Assembly (NCBI RefSeq): GCF_003008555.2 | Contig: NZ_CP027665.1 | Location: 2,790,001-2,854,000, forward strand | Reading direction: 5' to 3' | DNA length: 64,000 nt | Origin: Pukyongiella litopenaei | GTDB taxonomy: Bacteria > Pseudomonadota > Alphaproteobacteria > Rhodobacterales > Rhodobacteraceae | Part shown: in pieces, positions 8,689 to 19,111 of the stretch | How the letters are laid out: the number at the start of each line of letters is the position of its first letter | Numbering within the stretch: the stretch's first letter is position 1 | Translations under genes and position numbers: made by a program | Notes under the pieces: model-generated | The model's database searches: none | What the model was told of the DNA's origin: nothing | Seen by the model: the letters and a program-made list of their open reading frames with translations, nothing else

Positions 8689-11237
8689 GCCGACAGGATG
8701 CGGGTGACCATCTCGGAGGTGTCGCGCGACAGGCTGGGCCGGGCCGCGATGCGGTCGAGCTGGGCGCGAATCAGCGCCTGCCGGTCCGCGTCGTAGCGCC
8801 GCCAGGTCTGGAAGGCCGAACACATCCGCGCGGTGGTCTGCGGGTTCACCGGGTCGAGCCGGACCAGCCAGTCCGCCAGCAGCGCGTAGCCGGCGCCACC
8901 GGCGTGATGGAACCCGCCATGGTTGCCCGCCAGCGCGCCCAGCACGGCGCGGAACCGGTTGGGGTTCTTCCAGTTGAAATCGGCGTCTTCGGTCAGCTGC
9001 CGGGCCGCATCCGCCGCATCCGCCGGGGCGGCCTGCATCACCTGCAGCCCGAACCACTTGTCCATCACCAGCCGGTCATGCCCCCACTGGTCGCGGAAGG
9101 CCGCCAGTTCCGCCTTGCCCTTGCCCGCGTTCAGCAGGCAACCCAGCGCCGATAGCTGCAGGGTCATGTTGTCGGCGGCGGCGTATTGCGCGGCGGCCGC
9201 GATGCCCCCGTCCAGCCGCGTGACCAGCCCCAGCACCGCGCCCGCCAGTGCCCGCTTGCCCGCCTGGTCCGCGTCGGCGCGATAGGGCGCGTCGACCCGC
9301 ATGTCCTCGGCCAGGCGCGGCAGAACGTCCTGCGCCTTCTGCGCCAGCGCCAGCCGCAGGGCCTCGGCGGCGGACCAGATCGCATCGGGGTCGGGGGTGA
9401 TCCCGCGATCCGCCATCGTCCCGGCCAGTTCCGATTGCCCCGGCAATGCCAGCATCAGCGCCCGGTAGGCCGGGTCGAGCGTGTCGTCGCGCAGCACCGC
9501 CAGCATCCCGTCCAGGTAGTCGGACCCCGGCGCGGCGTCCCCGGCGGCCATGGCGATCAGCGTTTCGGCGGCCAGCATGCGCCCGGCTTCCCAGCGGTTG
9601 AACGGATCGGTGTCATGGGCCAGCAGAAAGGCGCGTTCGCTGTCGGAACTGTCGCGGTCCAGTATCACCGGGGCGGAAAACCCGCGCAGGATCGAGGGCA
9701 CCGGCCGCGCCGCCAGCCCTTCGAAGCGGAAACTCTGGGTCGCGCCGGTCATCTCCAGCGTCTCGGTGGGGCGCACCTCGTCGCCATTTGGCCCCAGCAG
9801 GCCCACATCGACGGGAATGACCTGCGGCTGCGGATCGGGGCTGGCGGCGCTGGGCGGCGTGACCTGGGTGAAGCTCAGCGTATAGGTTCCGTCGGTCCAG
9901 TAGTCGCGAACCGTCAGGCGCGGGGTGCCGGCCTGTGAATACCAGCGCTTGAACTGGCCCAGGTCGCGGCCGGTCACATCCTCGAACACCTTCAGCCAGT
10001 CCTCGATCGTGCAGGCCTGGCCGTCATGGCGGGCAAAGTAGAGCTCGAGCGCCTCGGCATAGGCTTCGTCGCCCACCAGCCGTTTCAGCATCCCGATCAC
10101 CTCGGCGCCCTTTTCATAGACGGTTGCCGTGTAGAAATTGTTGATCTCCTGAAAGCTCTCGGGCCGCACCGGATGCGCCAGCGGGCCGTTGTCCTCGGGG
10201 AACTGGCGCGCCCGCAGGTCGATCACGTCGGTGATGCGTTTCACCGGCGCGCTGCGCATGTCGGCGGTGAACTGGGCATCGCGGAACACCGTCAGGCCTT
10301 CTTTCAGGCACAGCTGGAACCAGTCGCGGCAGGTGATACGGTTGCCGGTCCAGTTGTGGAAATACTCATGGGCGATGATCGCCTCGATCCGTTCGAAATT
10401 GGCGTCCGTCGAGGTTTCAGGGCTGGCAAGCACCGCCGACGAATTGAAGATGTTCAGCCCCTTGTTCTCCATCGCGCCCATGTTGAAATCATCGACCGCG
10501 ACGATGTTGAACACATCGAGGTCGTATTCGCGGCCATAGACCTGTTCGTCCCAGGTCATCGATGTCTTCAGCGCCTCCATGCCAAAGGCGCATTTGTCCT
10601 CGTCGCCGGGACGCACCCAGAGGTTCAGCGCCACCTCGCGGCCCGAACAGGTGGTGAACCGGTCGGCATGGGCGACCAGGTCGCCGGCCACCAGCGCGAA
10701 CAGATAGGCCGGTTTCGGCCAGGGATCGTGCCATTCGGCCCAGGTCTCGCCCCGGTCGCCGGGGTTGCCGTTCGACAGCAGCACCGGCAGGTCGCTTTCG
10801 ATCCGCACCGTGAAGGTCGCCATCACGTCGGGCCGGTCGGGGTAATAGGTAATCTTGCGGAAGCCCTCGGCCTCGCATTGGGTGCAATACATGCCGTTTG
10901 ACAGGTAGAGCCCTTCGAGCGCGGTATTCGCCGCCGGGTCGATCTCGACTTCGGATTCCCAGGTGAACGGCGCGTCGGGCACCGGGCAGGTCAGCCCGCC
11001 ATCGACGATCTCGGGGGTCACCTCGTCCCCGTCGATGGTGGCGCGGACCAGCGTCAGCCCCTCGCCATGCAGAAAGAACCGGCGGTCGCCGGTTTCGGGG
11101 TTGGGACGGAACGCGATGCGGCTGATGACGCGGGTGGCCGAGGGCGCCAGCCGGAAGGTCAGCTCCACGCTGTCGATGGTGAAGCCGAACGGCGTGTAGT
11201 CTTTCAGATGGACGGTGGTGGGGGCGGCGTCGCGCAT
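8685..11237 (-). CDS. pepN: Aminopeptidase N (M1 zinc metallopeptidase)
   Basis: An 850-residue cytoplasmic M1 aminopeptidase that removes N-terminal residues from peptides. Visible are the exopeptidase motif GAMEN at residues 254-258, and the zinc site HEYFH with H290, E291, H294 and the third ligand E313 (LKEGLT). The C-terminal half is the helical domain of the PepN/Puf60 type. ATG 11237 was preferred over a longer frame because [19 protein letters not shown] matches the usual N-terminus and a GAGG lies upstream. It is divergent from glcB with a 168-base shared promoter region. Confidence 0.96.
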   Translation of the reverse strand: MRDAAPTTVHLKDYTPFGFTIDSVELTFRLAPSATRVISRIAFRPNPETGDRRFFLHGEGLTLVRATIDGDEVTPEIVDGGLTCPVPDAPFTWESEVEIDPAANTALEGLYLSNGMYCTQCEAEGFRKITYYPDRPDVMATFTVRIESDLPVLLSNGNPGDRGETWAEWHDPWPKPAYLFALVAGDLVAHADRFTTCSGREVALNLWVRPGDEDKCAFGMEALKTSMTWDEQVYGREYDLDVFNIVAVDDFNMGAMENKGLNIFNSSAVLASPETSTDANFERIEAIIAHEYFHNWTGNRITCRDWFQLCLKEGLTVFRDAQFTADMRSAPVKRITDVIDLRARQFPEDNGPLAHPVRPESFQEINNFYTATVYEKGAEVIGMLKRLVGDEAYAEALELYFARHDGQACTIEDWLKVFEDVTGRDLGQFKRWYSQAGTPRLTVRDYWTDGTYTLSFTQVTPPSAASPDPQPQVIPVDVGLLGPNGDEVRPTETLEMTGATQSFRFEGLAARPVPSILRGFSAPVILDRDSSDSERAFLLAHDTDPFNRWEAGRMLAAETLIAMAAGDAAPGSDYLDGMLAVLRDDTLDPAYRALMLALPGQSELAGTMADRGITPDPDAIWSAAEALRLALAQKAQDVLPRLAEDMRVDAPYRADADQAGKRALAGAVLGLVTRLDGGIAAAAQYAAADNMTLQLSALGCLLNAGKGKAELAAFRDQWGHDRLVMDKWFGLQVMQAAPADAADAARQLTEDADFNWKNPNRFRAVLGALAGNHGGFHHAGGAGYALLADWLVRLDPVNPQTTARMCSAFQTWRRYDADRQALIRAQLDRIAARPSLSRDTSEMVTRILSA

Positions 11238-11405
11238 TCTGGCCTCGCTATGGGTGTTCGCGGGGACGTTAGGGGCAAGGATGCCGGGCTGCAAGCGCGG
11301 GGCGCCCGGCGGGTTTGTCGCGGATGTGACCGGATGTTGCCTATCGGAAACTTTGCCCCTAAACAGCCGGCATACCATTGCACACGAAATGACAGGAGAC
11401 AGGTC

Positions 11406-13553
11406 ATGGGCGGCAGACAGGAGCGGCACGGGCTGAAGGTTGCGGACGAACTGGTGCGTTTCATCGAGGCTGAGGCGTTGCCGGGCACCGATGTGCCGGC
11501 CGAGACGTTCTGGGCCGGCCTGTCAGTGCTCGTGCATGAGCTTGGCCCGAAGAACCGCGCCCTGCTGGACGAACGCGCCGCGATCCAGGCCCGTCTCGAC
11601 GGCTGGCATCGCGACCGGCGTGGCCAGGCCCATGATGCGGACCGTGATGCGGCGGCCTATCGGGCCTTTCTCGCAGAAATCGGCTATCTGCTGCCCGAGG
11701 GCGAGGATTTCGCCATCGGCACCGAGAATGTCGACCCCGAGATTGCCACCGTGCCCGGCCCGCAGCTGGTGGTGCCGATCACCAATGCGCGTTTCGCGCT
11801 GAATGCGGCCAATGCCCGCTGGGGCAGTCTCTATGATGCGCTTTACGGCACCGATGCGCTGGGCGACCTGCCCGAACCGGGCGGCTACGATGCCGCGCGC
11901 GGCGCCCGCGTGATCGCCTGGGCCAAGTCGTTCCTTGACGAGGTCGCGCCGCTGGCCGGCGGCTCCTGGGCCGATGCCGGGGCGCTGCGCGTCGACGCCG
12001 GCGCGCTGGTTCCGGCGCTGGCCGATCCGGCGCAGTTCGCCGGCCATGGCGGCGATGCCGGCGCGCCCGCCTTCGTGCTGCTGAAGAACAACGGGCTGCA
12101 TGTGCAGCTGGTGATCGACCGGCAGGGCACAATCGGCGCCGCCGATCCGGCGGGTATCAACGACATGCGGCTGGAATCGGCCATGTCCACGATCATGGAC
12201 TGCGAGGATTCGGTGGCCGCGGTCGATGCCGCCGACAAGGTGCAGGCCTATGCCAACTGGCTCGGCCTGATGCGGGGCGACCTGTCCGAAGACGTGACCA
12301 AGGGCGGTGACACGTTCACCCGGAAACTGGCCGACGACCTGGCCTATACGGCCCCGGATGACAGGCCCGCCACGCTCAAGGGCCGGTCGCTGATGCTGGT
12401 GCGCAACGTGGGTCACCTGATGACCAACCCCGCCGTGCTGGATCGCGACGGCGCCGAGATCGGCGAGGGGCTGATGGATGCGCTGGTCACGACGCTGATC
12501 GCCATGCACGATCTCAAACGCGATGGCGGCAATTCGCGGCACGGCTCGGTCTATGTGGTCAAACCCAAGATGCACGGCCCCGCCGAAGTGGCCTTCGCAG
12601 TCGAGATCTTCGACCGGGTCGAGGACATTCTCGGTCTGCCGCGCAATACGGTGAAGCTGGGGATCATGGACGAGGAACGGCGCACCTCGGCGAACCTCAA
12701 GGCCTGTATCCGCGCCGCCAGGGACCGGGTGGCGTTCATCAATACCGGGTTCCTCGACCGCACCGGCGACGAGATCCACACCAGCATGGAGGCGGGGCCG
12801 ATGCTGCCCAAGGGCGAGATGAAATCGACGCCCTGGATCGCCGCCTACGAGGATCGCAACGTGGATATCGGGCTGGCCTGCGGGCTGCGCGGGCGGGCGC
12901 AGATCGGCAAGGGCATGTGGGCGATGCCCGACCGGATGGGCGAGATGCTCGAAACCAAGATCGGCCACCCGATGGCCGGGGCGAACTGCGCCTGGGTGCC
13001 GTCGCCCACCGCCGCGACGCTGCATGCCACCCATTACCACCGGGTCGACGTGCTGGCCCGGCAGGACGAGATTGCCGCCGGCGGTGCGCGCGGCACGCTG
13101 GAGGATCTGCTGACCATCCCGGTGATGGAGGGCCGCAACCTGTCCGCGGAGGAGGTCACGCGCGAGGTCGAGAACAACGCGCAGGGTATCCTGGGCTATG
13201 TGGTGCGCTGGATCGACCAGGGTGTCGGCTGTTCCAAGGTGCCCGACATCAACGATGTGGGCCTGATGGAAGACCGCGCAACCTGCCGGATCTCGTCGCA
13301 GGCGCTGGCCAACTGGCTGCATCACGGCATCGTGGACGCGGACAATGTGATGGCGGCGATGAAGAAGATGGCCGCCGTGGTGGATCGCCAGAATGCCGGC
13401 GATCCGGCCTATCGCCCGATGGCGCCGGGATTCGACGGCATCGCCTTCCTCGCGGCCTGCGACCTGGTGTTCAAGGGGCGGGAGCAGCCATCGGGCTATA
13501 CCGAACCGGTGCTGCATGCGCGCCGGCTGGAACTGAAGGCGGCGCAGGGCTGA
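11406..13553 (+). CDS. glcB: Malate synthase G
   Basis: 715 residues, the usual length for the G isoform. It condenses glyoxylate with acetyl-CoA to malate. Recognisable segments are [15 protein letters not shown], the catalytic stretch [49 protein letters not shown] and [24 protein letters not shown] 11406 has AGGAGAC at a good distance. With the BHA cycle at 52.7-57.3 kb, this gives the organism two routes for glyoxylate in one window. It is monocistronic and divergent from pepN. Confidence 0.97.
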   Translation: MGGRQERHGLKVADELVRFIEAEALPGTDVPAETFWAGLSVLVHELGPKNRALLDERAAIQARLDGWHRDRRGQAHDADRDAAAYRAFLAEIGYLLPEGEDFAIGTENVDPEIATVPGPQLVVPITNARFALNAANARWGSLYDALYGTDALGDLPEPGGYDAARGARVIAWAKSFLDEVAPLAGGSWADAGALRVDAGALVPALADPAQFAGHGGDAGAPAFVLLKNNGLHVQLVIDRQGTIGAADPAGINDMRLESAMSTIMDCEDSVAAVDAADKVQAYANWLGLMRGDLSEDVTKGGDTFTRKLADDLAYTAPDDRPATLKGRSLMLVRNVGHLMTNPAVLDRDGAEIGEGLMDALVTTLIAMHDLKRDGGNSRHGSVYVVKPKMHGPAEVAFAVEIFDRVEDILGLPRNTVKLGIMDEERRTSANLKACIRAARDRVAFINTGFLDRTGDEIHTSMEAGPMLPKGEMKSTPWIAAYEDRNVDIGLACGLRGRAQIGKGMWAMPDRMGEMLETKIGHPMAGANCAWVPSPTAATLHATHYHRVDVLARQDEIAAGGARGTLEDLLTIPVMEGRNLSAEEVTREVENNAQGILGYVVRWIDQGVGCSKVPDINDVGLMEDRATCRISSQALANWLHHGIVDADNVMAAMKKMAAVVDRQNAGDPAYRPMAPGFDGIAFLAACDLVFKGREQPSGYTEPVLHARRLELKAAQG

Positions 13554-13893
13554 ACGGCCCCGCACCGGTGACAAAGGCGCCGCCGAGCTTCAGGTTGCGA
13601 ACCGGTGCCGGCGAGACCGACACCGGTGCGATATTCACCGCATTGCGCGGCAAGCGCGGCATCGGTCGGCGCCACCACGGTCAACGGCCCATCGCCCTTC
13701 AGGGTTTCCGTCAGCTCGCCGGTGTCGATCGCGGCAGAGGTGGGGCGCTTGTGACGGTTCGACCTGGGGGCTGGGGGCTATCTGTGCGACATGGCACAGC
13801 CCCTTGCGCGCCCGGATGGGTGGCTCGATGGTTGTCGCTGCTGCGCGCTCACCTTATCGTGTGGTCCACAGGGAAAACGAACAGGCAAACCAC
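13554..13893. other. 340-base spacer holding a FAS1 relic
   Basis: No intact gene lies between glcB and the amidotransferase-like gene. About a third of the spacer is a decayed minus-strand fasciclin (FAS1) fragment, annotated separately. The rest, including the 90 bases before 13894, shows no clear Shine-Dalgarno sequence, although a promoter for the downstream gene must lie here. Confidence 0.6.
13630..13735 (-). pseudogene. Fasciclin (FAS1) domain relic
   Basis: On the minus strand the frame reads AAIDTGELTETLKGDGPLTV continuing VAPTDAALAA, which is the core FAS1 motif (T-L-K-G-x-G-P-F-T-V-F-A-P-T-D-x-A-F-A). The match then dissolves into unrelated sequence without the second FAS1 box, and no signal peptide or start is present. 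FAS1 proteins are secreted adhesion proteins. Only this ~35-residue stretch survives. Confidence 0.65.
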
Positions 13894-14697
13894 ATGGCGC
13901 GACCCATCGTCGGAATCATCGGTAACTCCTACCTGATCAACGATGAATATCCGACCCACGCGGGGGGCAAGATGAACTCGGCCGCCGTGGCCGAGGTGTC
14001 CGACTGCCTGCCGCTGCTGGTGCCGGCGGACCCGCGCTACATGAGCGTGTCCGAACTGCTCGAGGCCTGCGACGGGTTCGTGCTGACCGGCGGGCGGCCC
14101 AATGTGCATCCCGAGGAATATGGCGAACCGGTGACCGACGCGCATGGCGAGTTCGACCGCGCCCGCGACGCGATCGTGCTGCCGCTGGTGCGCGCCTGCG
14201 TCGAACGCGGTCAGCCGTTCCTGGGTATCTGCCGCGGTTTCCAGGAGGTCAACGTGGCCATGGGCGGGTCGCTCCATCCCGAGATCCGCGACCTTCCCGG
14301 GCGCGACAACCACCGGATGCCGCCCGATGGCTCGCTGGAAGAGAAATTTGCCCTGCGCCACCGGGTCCGGTTCTCCGAGGGCGGCCCGTTCCAGCGCCTG
14401 TTCGGCGCCTCCGAGGTGATGACCAACACGCTGCACGGGCAGGGGATCAAGCGGCCGGGCAGCGGTGTGGTGATCGACGGGCACGCGCCCGACGGCACGC
14501 CCGAGGCGATCTATATCGACGGCGCCCCCGGTTTCACCCTGTCGGTGCAGTGGCACCCGGAATGGAACGCGGCCACCGACCCGGTGTCGCGCCCGCTATT
14601 CGTGGCCTTCGGCGATGCCGTGCGACGCTGGGCGGCGGGCACCGCGTCAGCCTCTGCGGGGTCTGCGGGATCTGCGGGCCAGTTGCACAGCGTCTGA
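13894..14697 (+). CDS. Gamma-glutamyl-GABA hydrolase-like class I amidotransferase
   Basis: A 267-residue peptidase C26 / class I glutamine amidotransferase-like protein of the PuuD-hydrolase type (not the urate hydroxylase PuuD found later). The nucleophile C113 sits in FLGICRGFQEVN, and the His-Glu pair H221/E223 in WHPEW. GDGFVLTGGRPNVHPEEYG-like sequence upstream matches the family. Such enzymes hydrolyse gamma-glutamyl amides such as gamma-glutamyl-GABA from putrescine degradation. No other putrescine gene is near, so the substrate is open. The C-terminus is a Ser/Ala/Gly-rich tail with short SAG repeats. It ends 5 bases before the convergent IorB-type gene. Confidence 0.88.
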   Translation: MARPIVGIIGNSYLINDEYPTHAGGKMNSAAVAEVSDCLPLLVPADPRYMSVSELLEACDGFVLTGGRPNVHPEEYGEPVTDAHGEFDRARDAIVLPLVRACVERGQPFLGICRGFQEVNVAMGGSLHPEIRDLPGRDNHRMPPDGSLEEKFALRHRVRFSEGGPFQRLFGASEVMTNTLHGQGIKRPGSGVVIDGHAPDGTPEAIYIDGAPGFTLSVQWHPEWNAATDPVSRPLFVAFGDAVRRWAAGTASASAGSAGSAGQLHSV

Positions 14698-14702
14698 CCC
14701 GC

Positions 14703-16943
14703 TCAGGCCAGCAGGTCGAATTCGTGCATCAGCGGCAGCGACCGGGCGCGTTTGCCGGTGAGATCGAAGATGGCGTTGGCCAGCGCCGACATGCCCGGCG
14801 GCGTGCCGGGTTCGCCGACGCCGCCCATATGGGCGTTGGTTTCCAGCACCCGCACCTCGACCTTGGGCGCATTGTGCATCCGCAGCGCGTCGTAATCGGG
14901 AAAATTCAGTTGGTCCACCGCGCCGTCGGTAAAGGTGATTTCACCGAAACAGGCCGCTGACAGGCCAAAGATCAGCCCGCCGAACATCTGCGCCTCGATG
15001 ATCGACGGATCGAGCGCGGTGCCCACGTCGCAGGCCATCCAGGCGCGGTCGATGCGGATGCCGCTATCCTCGTCCTTGACCTCGATCACCGTGGCGACGG
15101 GCGTGCCGAAGCAAAAGCAGAACCCGACGCCGCGGCCCACCCCGTCGGGCGTCTGGCCGGTCCAGCCCGACATCTCGCGCACCGCGGCCAGCGTCCCGGC
15201 GGAAGGCGCGTGTTCGTCCTTCATCATCGCATGGCGGAACTCCAGCGGGTCGGCCCCGGCGGCATGGGCCATCTCGTCGAGGAAGCTGTCGAACATGAAG
15301 GCGTTGAAGGACGACCCGACCGAGCGCCAGAACCCGACCGGAAGATCGAGATCGGCGAGATAGGCCCGCAGCCGGTAACTGGGGATCGCATAGGGCTGGT
15401 CGAACGCGCCTTCGACGCTGGACTTGTCCGGGCCGCCCGGCTCCATGCCCATCATCCGGCCACCGGCCTGCCGGCCGACCGATTGCGTCGCCACCTGCCC
15501 GTCGAGCATCACCGCGCGCCCGTCCCTGACCGCGCCGCGATAGCGGGCCATGGCGATCGGGCGATAGAAATCGTGGGTCATGTCCTCTTCGCGCGGCCAG
15601 GTGAGCTTGACCGGCGTGCCGGGCATCGCCTTGGCCAGCCGGGCGGCGTGAACCACGAAATCATATTCGTTGCGCCGGCCGAAGCCGCCCCCCATGAGCG
15701 TCGTGTAGACGGTGACCTGTCCGGGGGTCAGCCCGACCTCGGTGGCGGCCTTGTCGCGGGCGATGATCGGCGCCTGGGTGCCGGCCCAGATGGTCAGGCT
15801 GTCCCCGGTATAGAGCGCGGTGGCGTTCATCGGCTCCATCGTGGCATGGGCCAGATAGGGCATGTGATACTCTTCCTCGACCAGAGTGGCGCCCTCGGGC
15901 ACCGTGTCGGCATCGCCGTCGCTGCGCATCTCCGAATTGGCCTCGCCGTCAAGGGCGGCCGCCAGCCGCGCCGAGATATCGGCCATGGTCGCGGGATGCG
16001 GGCTGGGCGCCCAGTCCACTTCGACCGCCTCGGCGGCCTGCATGGCCAGCCAGGTGTTCGAAGCGACAACGGCGATGCCGTCGCCCATGTCCACCACCCG
16101 GTCGACGCCGGGCATGGTCTCGGCGGCACCGGCGTCAAAGCCGGTCATGCCGCCGCCCAGATACGGGCTCCGCCGCAGGGCGGCGAATTTCAGCCCCTCG
16201 GGGCGCACGTCGATCGAAAAGACCGCCGTTCCGGTGGATTTGCCCACCATGTCCACCCGCGGCATGGATTTGCCGAGATATTTCCAGTCGCTGGACGGGC
16301 GCAGGCCTACCTTTGGCGGGTCGATGCCCGCCGCCTCGGGGGCTAGGTCGACATAGGCCAGTTCGGTGCCGTCGGGCGCGATCACCCGGCCGTTTTCGGT
16401 CTTCAGCGAGGCCCGCGCCACGCCCAGCCGTTTCGCGGCGGCTTCCTTCAGCGTTTCACGGGCGCTGGCACCGGCATGGCGCATCTTTTTGAACCCGTCG
16501 ATCATCGCGGTCGATCCGCCGGTGATCTGCAGGCTCATCGCCTTGCCCACCACCCCGAGCCCGCCGCCGATCCTGCGCTGGAGATCGGTCAGCCGGTATT
16601 CGGGATAGGGCAGCAGCGCCGCCCCGATGGCGCCGTTGTAATAGGCTTGCGCCGGCGGGCCGTGCAGCACCCGGATTTCTTCCCAGGCCACGTCCAGTTC
16701 CTCGGCCACCAGTGCGGCGAGCGTGGTGCGGGTGCCCTGGCCCATCTCGGCGCGCGGGGCGATGATGGTCACCCCCTGCCGGTCGATCAGGACATAGGGG
16801 TTCAGCGTCGCCTCGCCGTCGCGCGGGCTCAGCGGGTTGGCGACACCCTTTTTCGCGTAATAGACGCCAAAGGCCACACCGCCGGCGATGGCGGCGGTTC
16901 CGATCAGAAAGCTGCGGCGGGCGATCGTGCCGATACGGGACAT
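14703..16943 (-). CDS. Molybdenum hydroxylase large subunit (IorB/aldehyde oxidase type), Tat-exported
   Basis: A 746-residue Mo-cofactor subunit of the xanthine-dehydrogenase superfamily, isoquinoline-1-oxidoreductase beta branch. The N-terminus IARRSFLIGTAAIAGG is a twin-arginine signal or anchor (R9-R10). Moco-binding segments include GGGFGRRNEYDFVVHAARLAK and PVGFWRSVGSSFNAFM, and the C-terminal GVGEPGTPPGMSALANAI carries the catalytic Glu region. It pairs with the [2Fe-2S] subunit encoded 1 base upstream; electrons probably go on to a cytochrome. The substrate (N-heterocycle or aldehyde) is not visible. Confidence 0.9.
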   Translation of the reverse strand: MSRIGTIARRSFLIGTAAIAGGVAFGVYYAKKGVANPLSPRDGEATLNPYVLIDRQGVTIIAPRAEMGQGTRTTLAALVAEELDVAWEEIRVLHGPPAQAYYNGAIGAALLPYPEYRLTDLQRRIGGGLGVVGKAMSLQITGGSTAMIDGFKKMRHAGASARETLKEAAAKRLGVARASLKTENGRVIAPDGTELAYVDLAPEAAGIDPPKVGLRPSSDWKYLGKSMPRVDMVGKSTGTAVFSIDVRPEGLKFAALRRSPYLGGGMTGFDAGAAETMPGVDRVVDMGDGIAVVASNTWLAMQAAEAVEVDWAPSPHPATMADISARLAAALDGEANSEMRSDGDADTVPEGATLVEEEYHMPYLAHATMEPMNATALYTGDSLTIWAGTQAPIIARDKAATEVGLTPGQVTVYTTLMGGGFGRRNEYDFVVHAARLAKAMPGTPVKLTWPREEDMTHDFYRPIAMARYRGAVRDGRAVMLDGQVATQSVGRQAGGRMMGMEPGGPDKSSVEGAFDQPYAIPSYRLRAYLADLDLPVGFWRSVGSSFNAFMFDSFLDEMAHAAGADPLEFRHAMMKDEHAPSAGTLAAVREMSGWTGQTPDGVGRGVGFCFCFGTPVATVIEVKDEDSGIRIDRAWMACDVGTALDPSIIEAQMFGGLIFGLSAACFGEITFTDGAVDQLNFPDYDALRMHNAPKVEVRVLETNAHMGGVGEPGTPPGMSALANAIFDLTGKRARSLPLMHEFDLLA

Positions 16944-16944
16944 G

Positions 16945-17409
16945 TCAGGCTCCTTTCATCGCGGCGGCGGCGTCATGGATGGCGGCGCGGATACGCGGAT
17001 AGGTGCCGCAGCGGCACAGGTTGCCCTGCATCGCCGCGTCGATCTCGGCGTCGCTGGGGGCGGGGTTGCGTGCCAACAGGTCGGCGGCCTGCATGATCTG
17101 GCCCGACTGGCAGTATCCGCACTGGGCCACCTGGTGTTTCACCCAGGCCGCCTGGATCGCATGCAGCGCGTCGGGGCCGCCCAGCCCCTCGATCGTCGTC
17201 ACCTCGCCGTCGACATCGTCCAGCGCCAGCTGGCAGGAGCGCACGGCCACGCCGTTCACATGCACGGTGCAGGCGCCGCAGGCGGCGACGCCGCATCCGA
17301 ACTTGGTGCCGGTCAGCCCGATCTCGTCACGCAGCACCCACAGCAGGGGCACCTCGCCGGGCAGATCGACCTCGTGGGTCTCGCCGTTGATCCTGAGCGT
17401 GGTGGTCAT
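16945..17409 (-). CDS. [2Fe-2S] subunit of molybdenum hydroxylase (IorA type)
   Basis: 154 residues with both [2Fe-2S] sites of the family: the plant-ferredoxin-type cluster C39, C44, C47, C59 ([16 protein letters not shown] ... SC) and the second cluster C97, C100, C132, C134 ([10 protein letters not shown] ... [10 protein letters not shown]). It passes electrons from the Mo site of the next gene. ATG 17409 is preceded by GAGGAG; the longer frame to 17475 would run through the operator region. First gene of the pair, divergent from the TetR regulator. Confidence 0.93.
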   Translation of the reverse strand: MTTTLRINGETHEVDLPGEVPLLWVLRDEIGLTGTKFGCGVAACGACTVHVNGVAVRSCQLALDDVDGEVTTIEGLGGPDALHAIQAAWVKHQVAQCGYCQSGQIMQAADLLARNPAPSDAEIDAAMQGNLCRCGTYPRIRAAIHDAAAAMKGA

Positions 17410-17433
17410 GGCATGGGTCTCCTCATCGCAGCC

Positions 17434-17502
17434 TCTGACAAAATCGCCCAATAGTGTCAGTATGTCAATTGACAATATTTGTATTTGATGTCAGCACGTC
17501 AG
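17434..17502. promoter_or_regulatory. Divergent operator region with repeated TGTCA boxes
   Basis: The 95-base space between the iorA-type gene and the tetR gene holds TGTCA at 17455, 17463 and 17489, its complement TGACA at 17436 and 17470, and CGTCA at 17498. Two of them form a perfect 12-base palindrome TGTCAATTGACA at 17463-17474. Read leftward, TTGACA (17463-17468, minus strand) with a 17-base spacer to GATTTT gives a plausible minus-strand promoter. The layout fits a TetR repressor controlling both itself and the oxidoreductase. Confidence 0.6.
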
Positions 17503-17504
17503 GC

Positions 17505-18089
17505 ATGGATGTGGAATTCGGTGATCAGGCCGCGCATGATCCGGCGGCCCGTGACAAGCAGGCGGCGATTCTCGACGCGGCGCTTGCCGTGTTCGCCCGC
17601 TACGGGTTCCGTCGCACCGCGATGGCCGACATTGCCCGCGAGGCGGGCATGTCGCGTGCCGCGCTCTACCTGCATTACCGCAACAAGGAAGACATCTTCC
17701 GGTCGCTGTCTGCCGCCTTCTACGACCGGGCGGCGCAGGACGTGGCGGCGGCGCTCGAGGCGGAGGGCCCGGCGGACGCGGTGCTGTGCGCCGCCTTCGA
17801 GGCCTATGGCGGGGCCGCGTTCGTGGCGCTGCTGTCGTCGCCCCATGGCGAAGAGCTGCTTGATACCAAGGCAAATTCGGCCGCCGATATCGCCCGTGAG
17901 GGCGAGGCGCGGATCGTCGGATTGTTCGCGCAATGGCTCGAACGGCGGGGGGTGGACGACCCGGCCGAAACCGCCGTTGTCATCCTGGCCGCCAAGCACG
18001 GGCTGAAATCCATCATCACGTCGCCGCAGGATTACCGGGCCAAGCTGTCACGCCTGGCCCGGCTGATCGGGAACGGGCTGGGCGGCTGA
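17505..18089 (+). CDS. TetR-family transcriptional regulator
   Basis: A 194-residue protein with an N-terminal TetR helix-turn-helix: AILDAALAVFARYGFRRTAM followed by ADIAREAGMSRAALYLHYRNKEDIF. The C-terminal ligand domain is not diagnostic. It is divergent from the molybdenum hydroxylase operon across a palindrome-rich spacer, so it probably represses that operon and itself, with the hydroxylase substrate as inducer (inference). ATG 17505 was chosen because the frame's earlier start at 17454 would place coding sequence over the operator. Confidence 0.9.
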   Translation: MDVEFGDQAAHDPAARDKQAAILDAALAVFARYGFRRTAMADIAREAGMSRAALYLHYRNKEDIFRSLSAAFYDRAAQDVAAALEAEGPADAVLCAAFEAYGGAAFVALLSSPHGEELLDTKANSAADIAREGEARIVGLFAQWLERRGVDDPAETAVVILAAKHGLKSIITSPQDYRAKLSRLARLIGNGLGG

Positions 18090-18111
18090 GGCGCCAGCCG
18101 CCTGCGCGGGC

Positions 18112-18960
18112 CTAGAGCTCGGTGCGCAGGTGCCAGAGTTCGGGGAACAGCTCGACCGCCAGCATCCGTTTCAGATAGCTCACCCCGCCGGTGCCGCCGG
18201 TGCCGCGCTTGAAGCCGATCACGCGTTCGACGGTCGTGACATGGTTGAAACGCCAGCGGCGGAAATAGTCCTCGAGATCCACCAGTTTTTCCGCCAGTTC
18301 ATACAGCGTCCAGTGGTCCTGCGGCGCGCGATAGACCTGCGTCCAAGCCGCCGCCACCCCGGCGTTTTCCTCGTGCGGCAACTCGGGCGCGCGCGACAGC
18401 ACCGCGTCGGGCAGGGCAATCTCGGCATGCAGCTGCCGCAACGCAACGTCATAGAGCGACGGTTTCTGCAACTCGGCCTCGAGCAGCGCCAGGACCTGCG
18501 GCTTGTGCGCATGGGGGCGCAGCATCGCGCGGTTGCGATTGCCCAGCATGAATTCGATCTGGCGATACTGGTGGGACTGGAAGCCCGAGCTTTGTCCCAG
18601 CTTGTCGCGAAAGGCGGTGTAGTCGCTGGGCGTCATCGTGCGCAGAACGTCCCAGGCATTGTTGAGCTGTTCGAAGATGCGGGCCACGCGGGCGAGCATC
18701 TTGAAGGCCGGGCGCGCCTGGCCCGAGATCAGCGTATCGCGGGCCGCGTCCAGTTCGTGGATCACCTGCCGCATCCAAAGCTCGGATGTCTGGTGCTGGA
18801 TGATGAACAGCATCTCGTCATGGGTGTCGCTGCAGGGTTCCTGCGCGGTCAGCAGCGCGTCGAGATGCAGGTAGTCGCCATAGGACATAAGCCCGTCGAA
18901 ATCCATCTGGGCGCCATCGTCGGCGGGATCATAGCGGGCGGTATCTTTGGGTTGGGTCAT
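18112..18960 (-). CDS. kynA: Tryptophan 2,3-dioxygenase
   Basis: 282 residues. This haem enzyme opens the indole ring of L-tryptophan to N-formylkynurenine. Diagnostic segments are [30 protein letters not shown] (distal-side residues), [20 protein letters not shown] containing the proximal haem His, and [12 protein letters not shown] 18960 follows AGGAAAGGA. kynU is upstream on the same strand; together they lead to anthranilate, but the formamidase (kynB) is not in the window. Confidence 0.96.
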   Translation of the reverse strand: MTQPKDTARYDPADDGAQMDFDGLMSYGDYLHLDALLTAQEPCSDTHDEMLFIIQHQTSELWMRQVIHELDAARDTLISGQARPAFKMLARVARIFEQLNNAWDVLRTMTPSDYTAFRDKLGQSSGFQSHQYRQIEFMLGNRNRAMLRPHAHKPQVLALLEAELQKPSLYDVALRQLHAEIALPDAVLSRAPELPHEENAGVAAAWTQVYRAPQDHWTLYELAEKLVDLEDYFRRWRFNHVTTVERVIGFKRGTGGTGGVSYLKRMLAVELFPELWHLRTEL

Positions 18961-19111
18961 GTCGTGTCCTTTCCTCGGTATCAGTCTGGCAAGGGAAAAG
19001 GTCACGTCTCCGGTTCAGGTTGCCCGCCAGCGCGATGCGGCGCCACAGCGCGATCCAGCCGGCGGGCCGGCACAGGGGCGGCAGGGCGCTGGCGGGCAGG
19101 TGGCGGATCAT
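18929..19111 (-). CDS. Possible 60-residue protein between kynU and kynA
   Basis: An ATG at 19111 overlaps the kynU stop (ATGA) and opens a 60-codon frame that overlaps the first 32 bases of kynA. The product is basic ([18 protein letters not shown] start, WRRIALAG centre) with one weakly hydrophobic stretch. The coupling-type overlap is the only positive sign. I do not recognise it, and it may be chance. Confidence 0.3.
   Translation of the reverse strand: MIRHLPASALPPLCRPAGWIALWRRIALAGNLNRRRDLFPCQTDTEERTRHDPTQRYRPL

Noticed and set aside
11523-13574. 683-codon minus-strand frame
   Set aside because: Antisense to glcB.
13894-14697. Naming this gene puuD
   Set aside because: The symbol would clash with urate hydroxylase PuuD at 36053-37285, and without other putrescine genes the substrate is not established.
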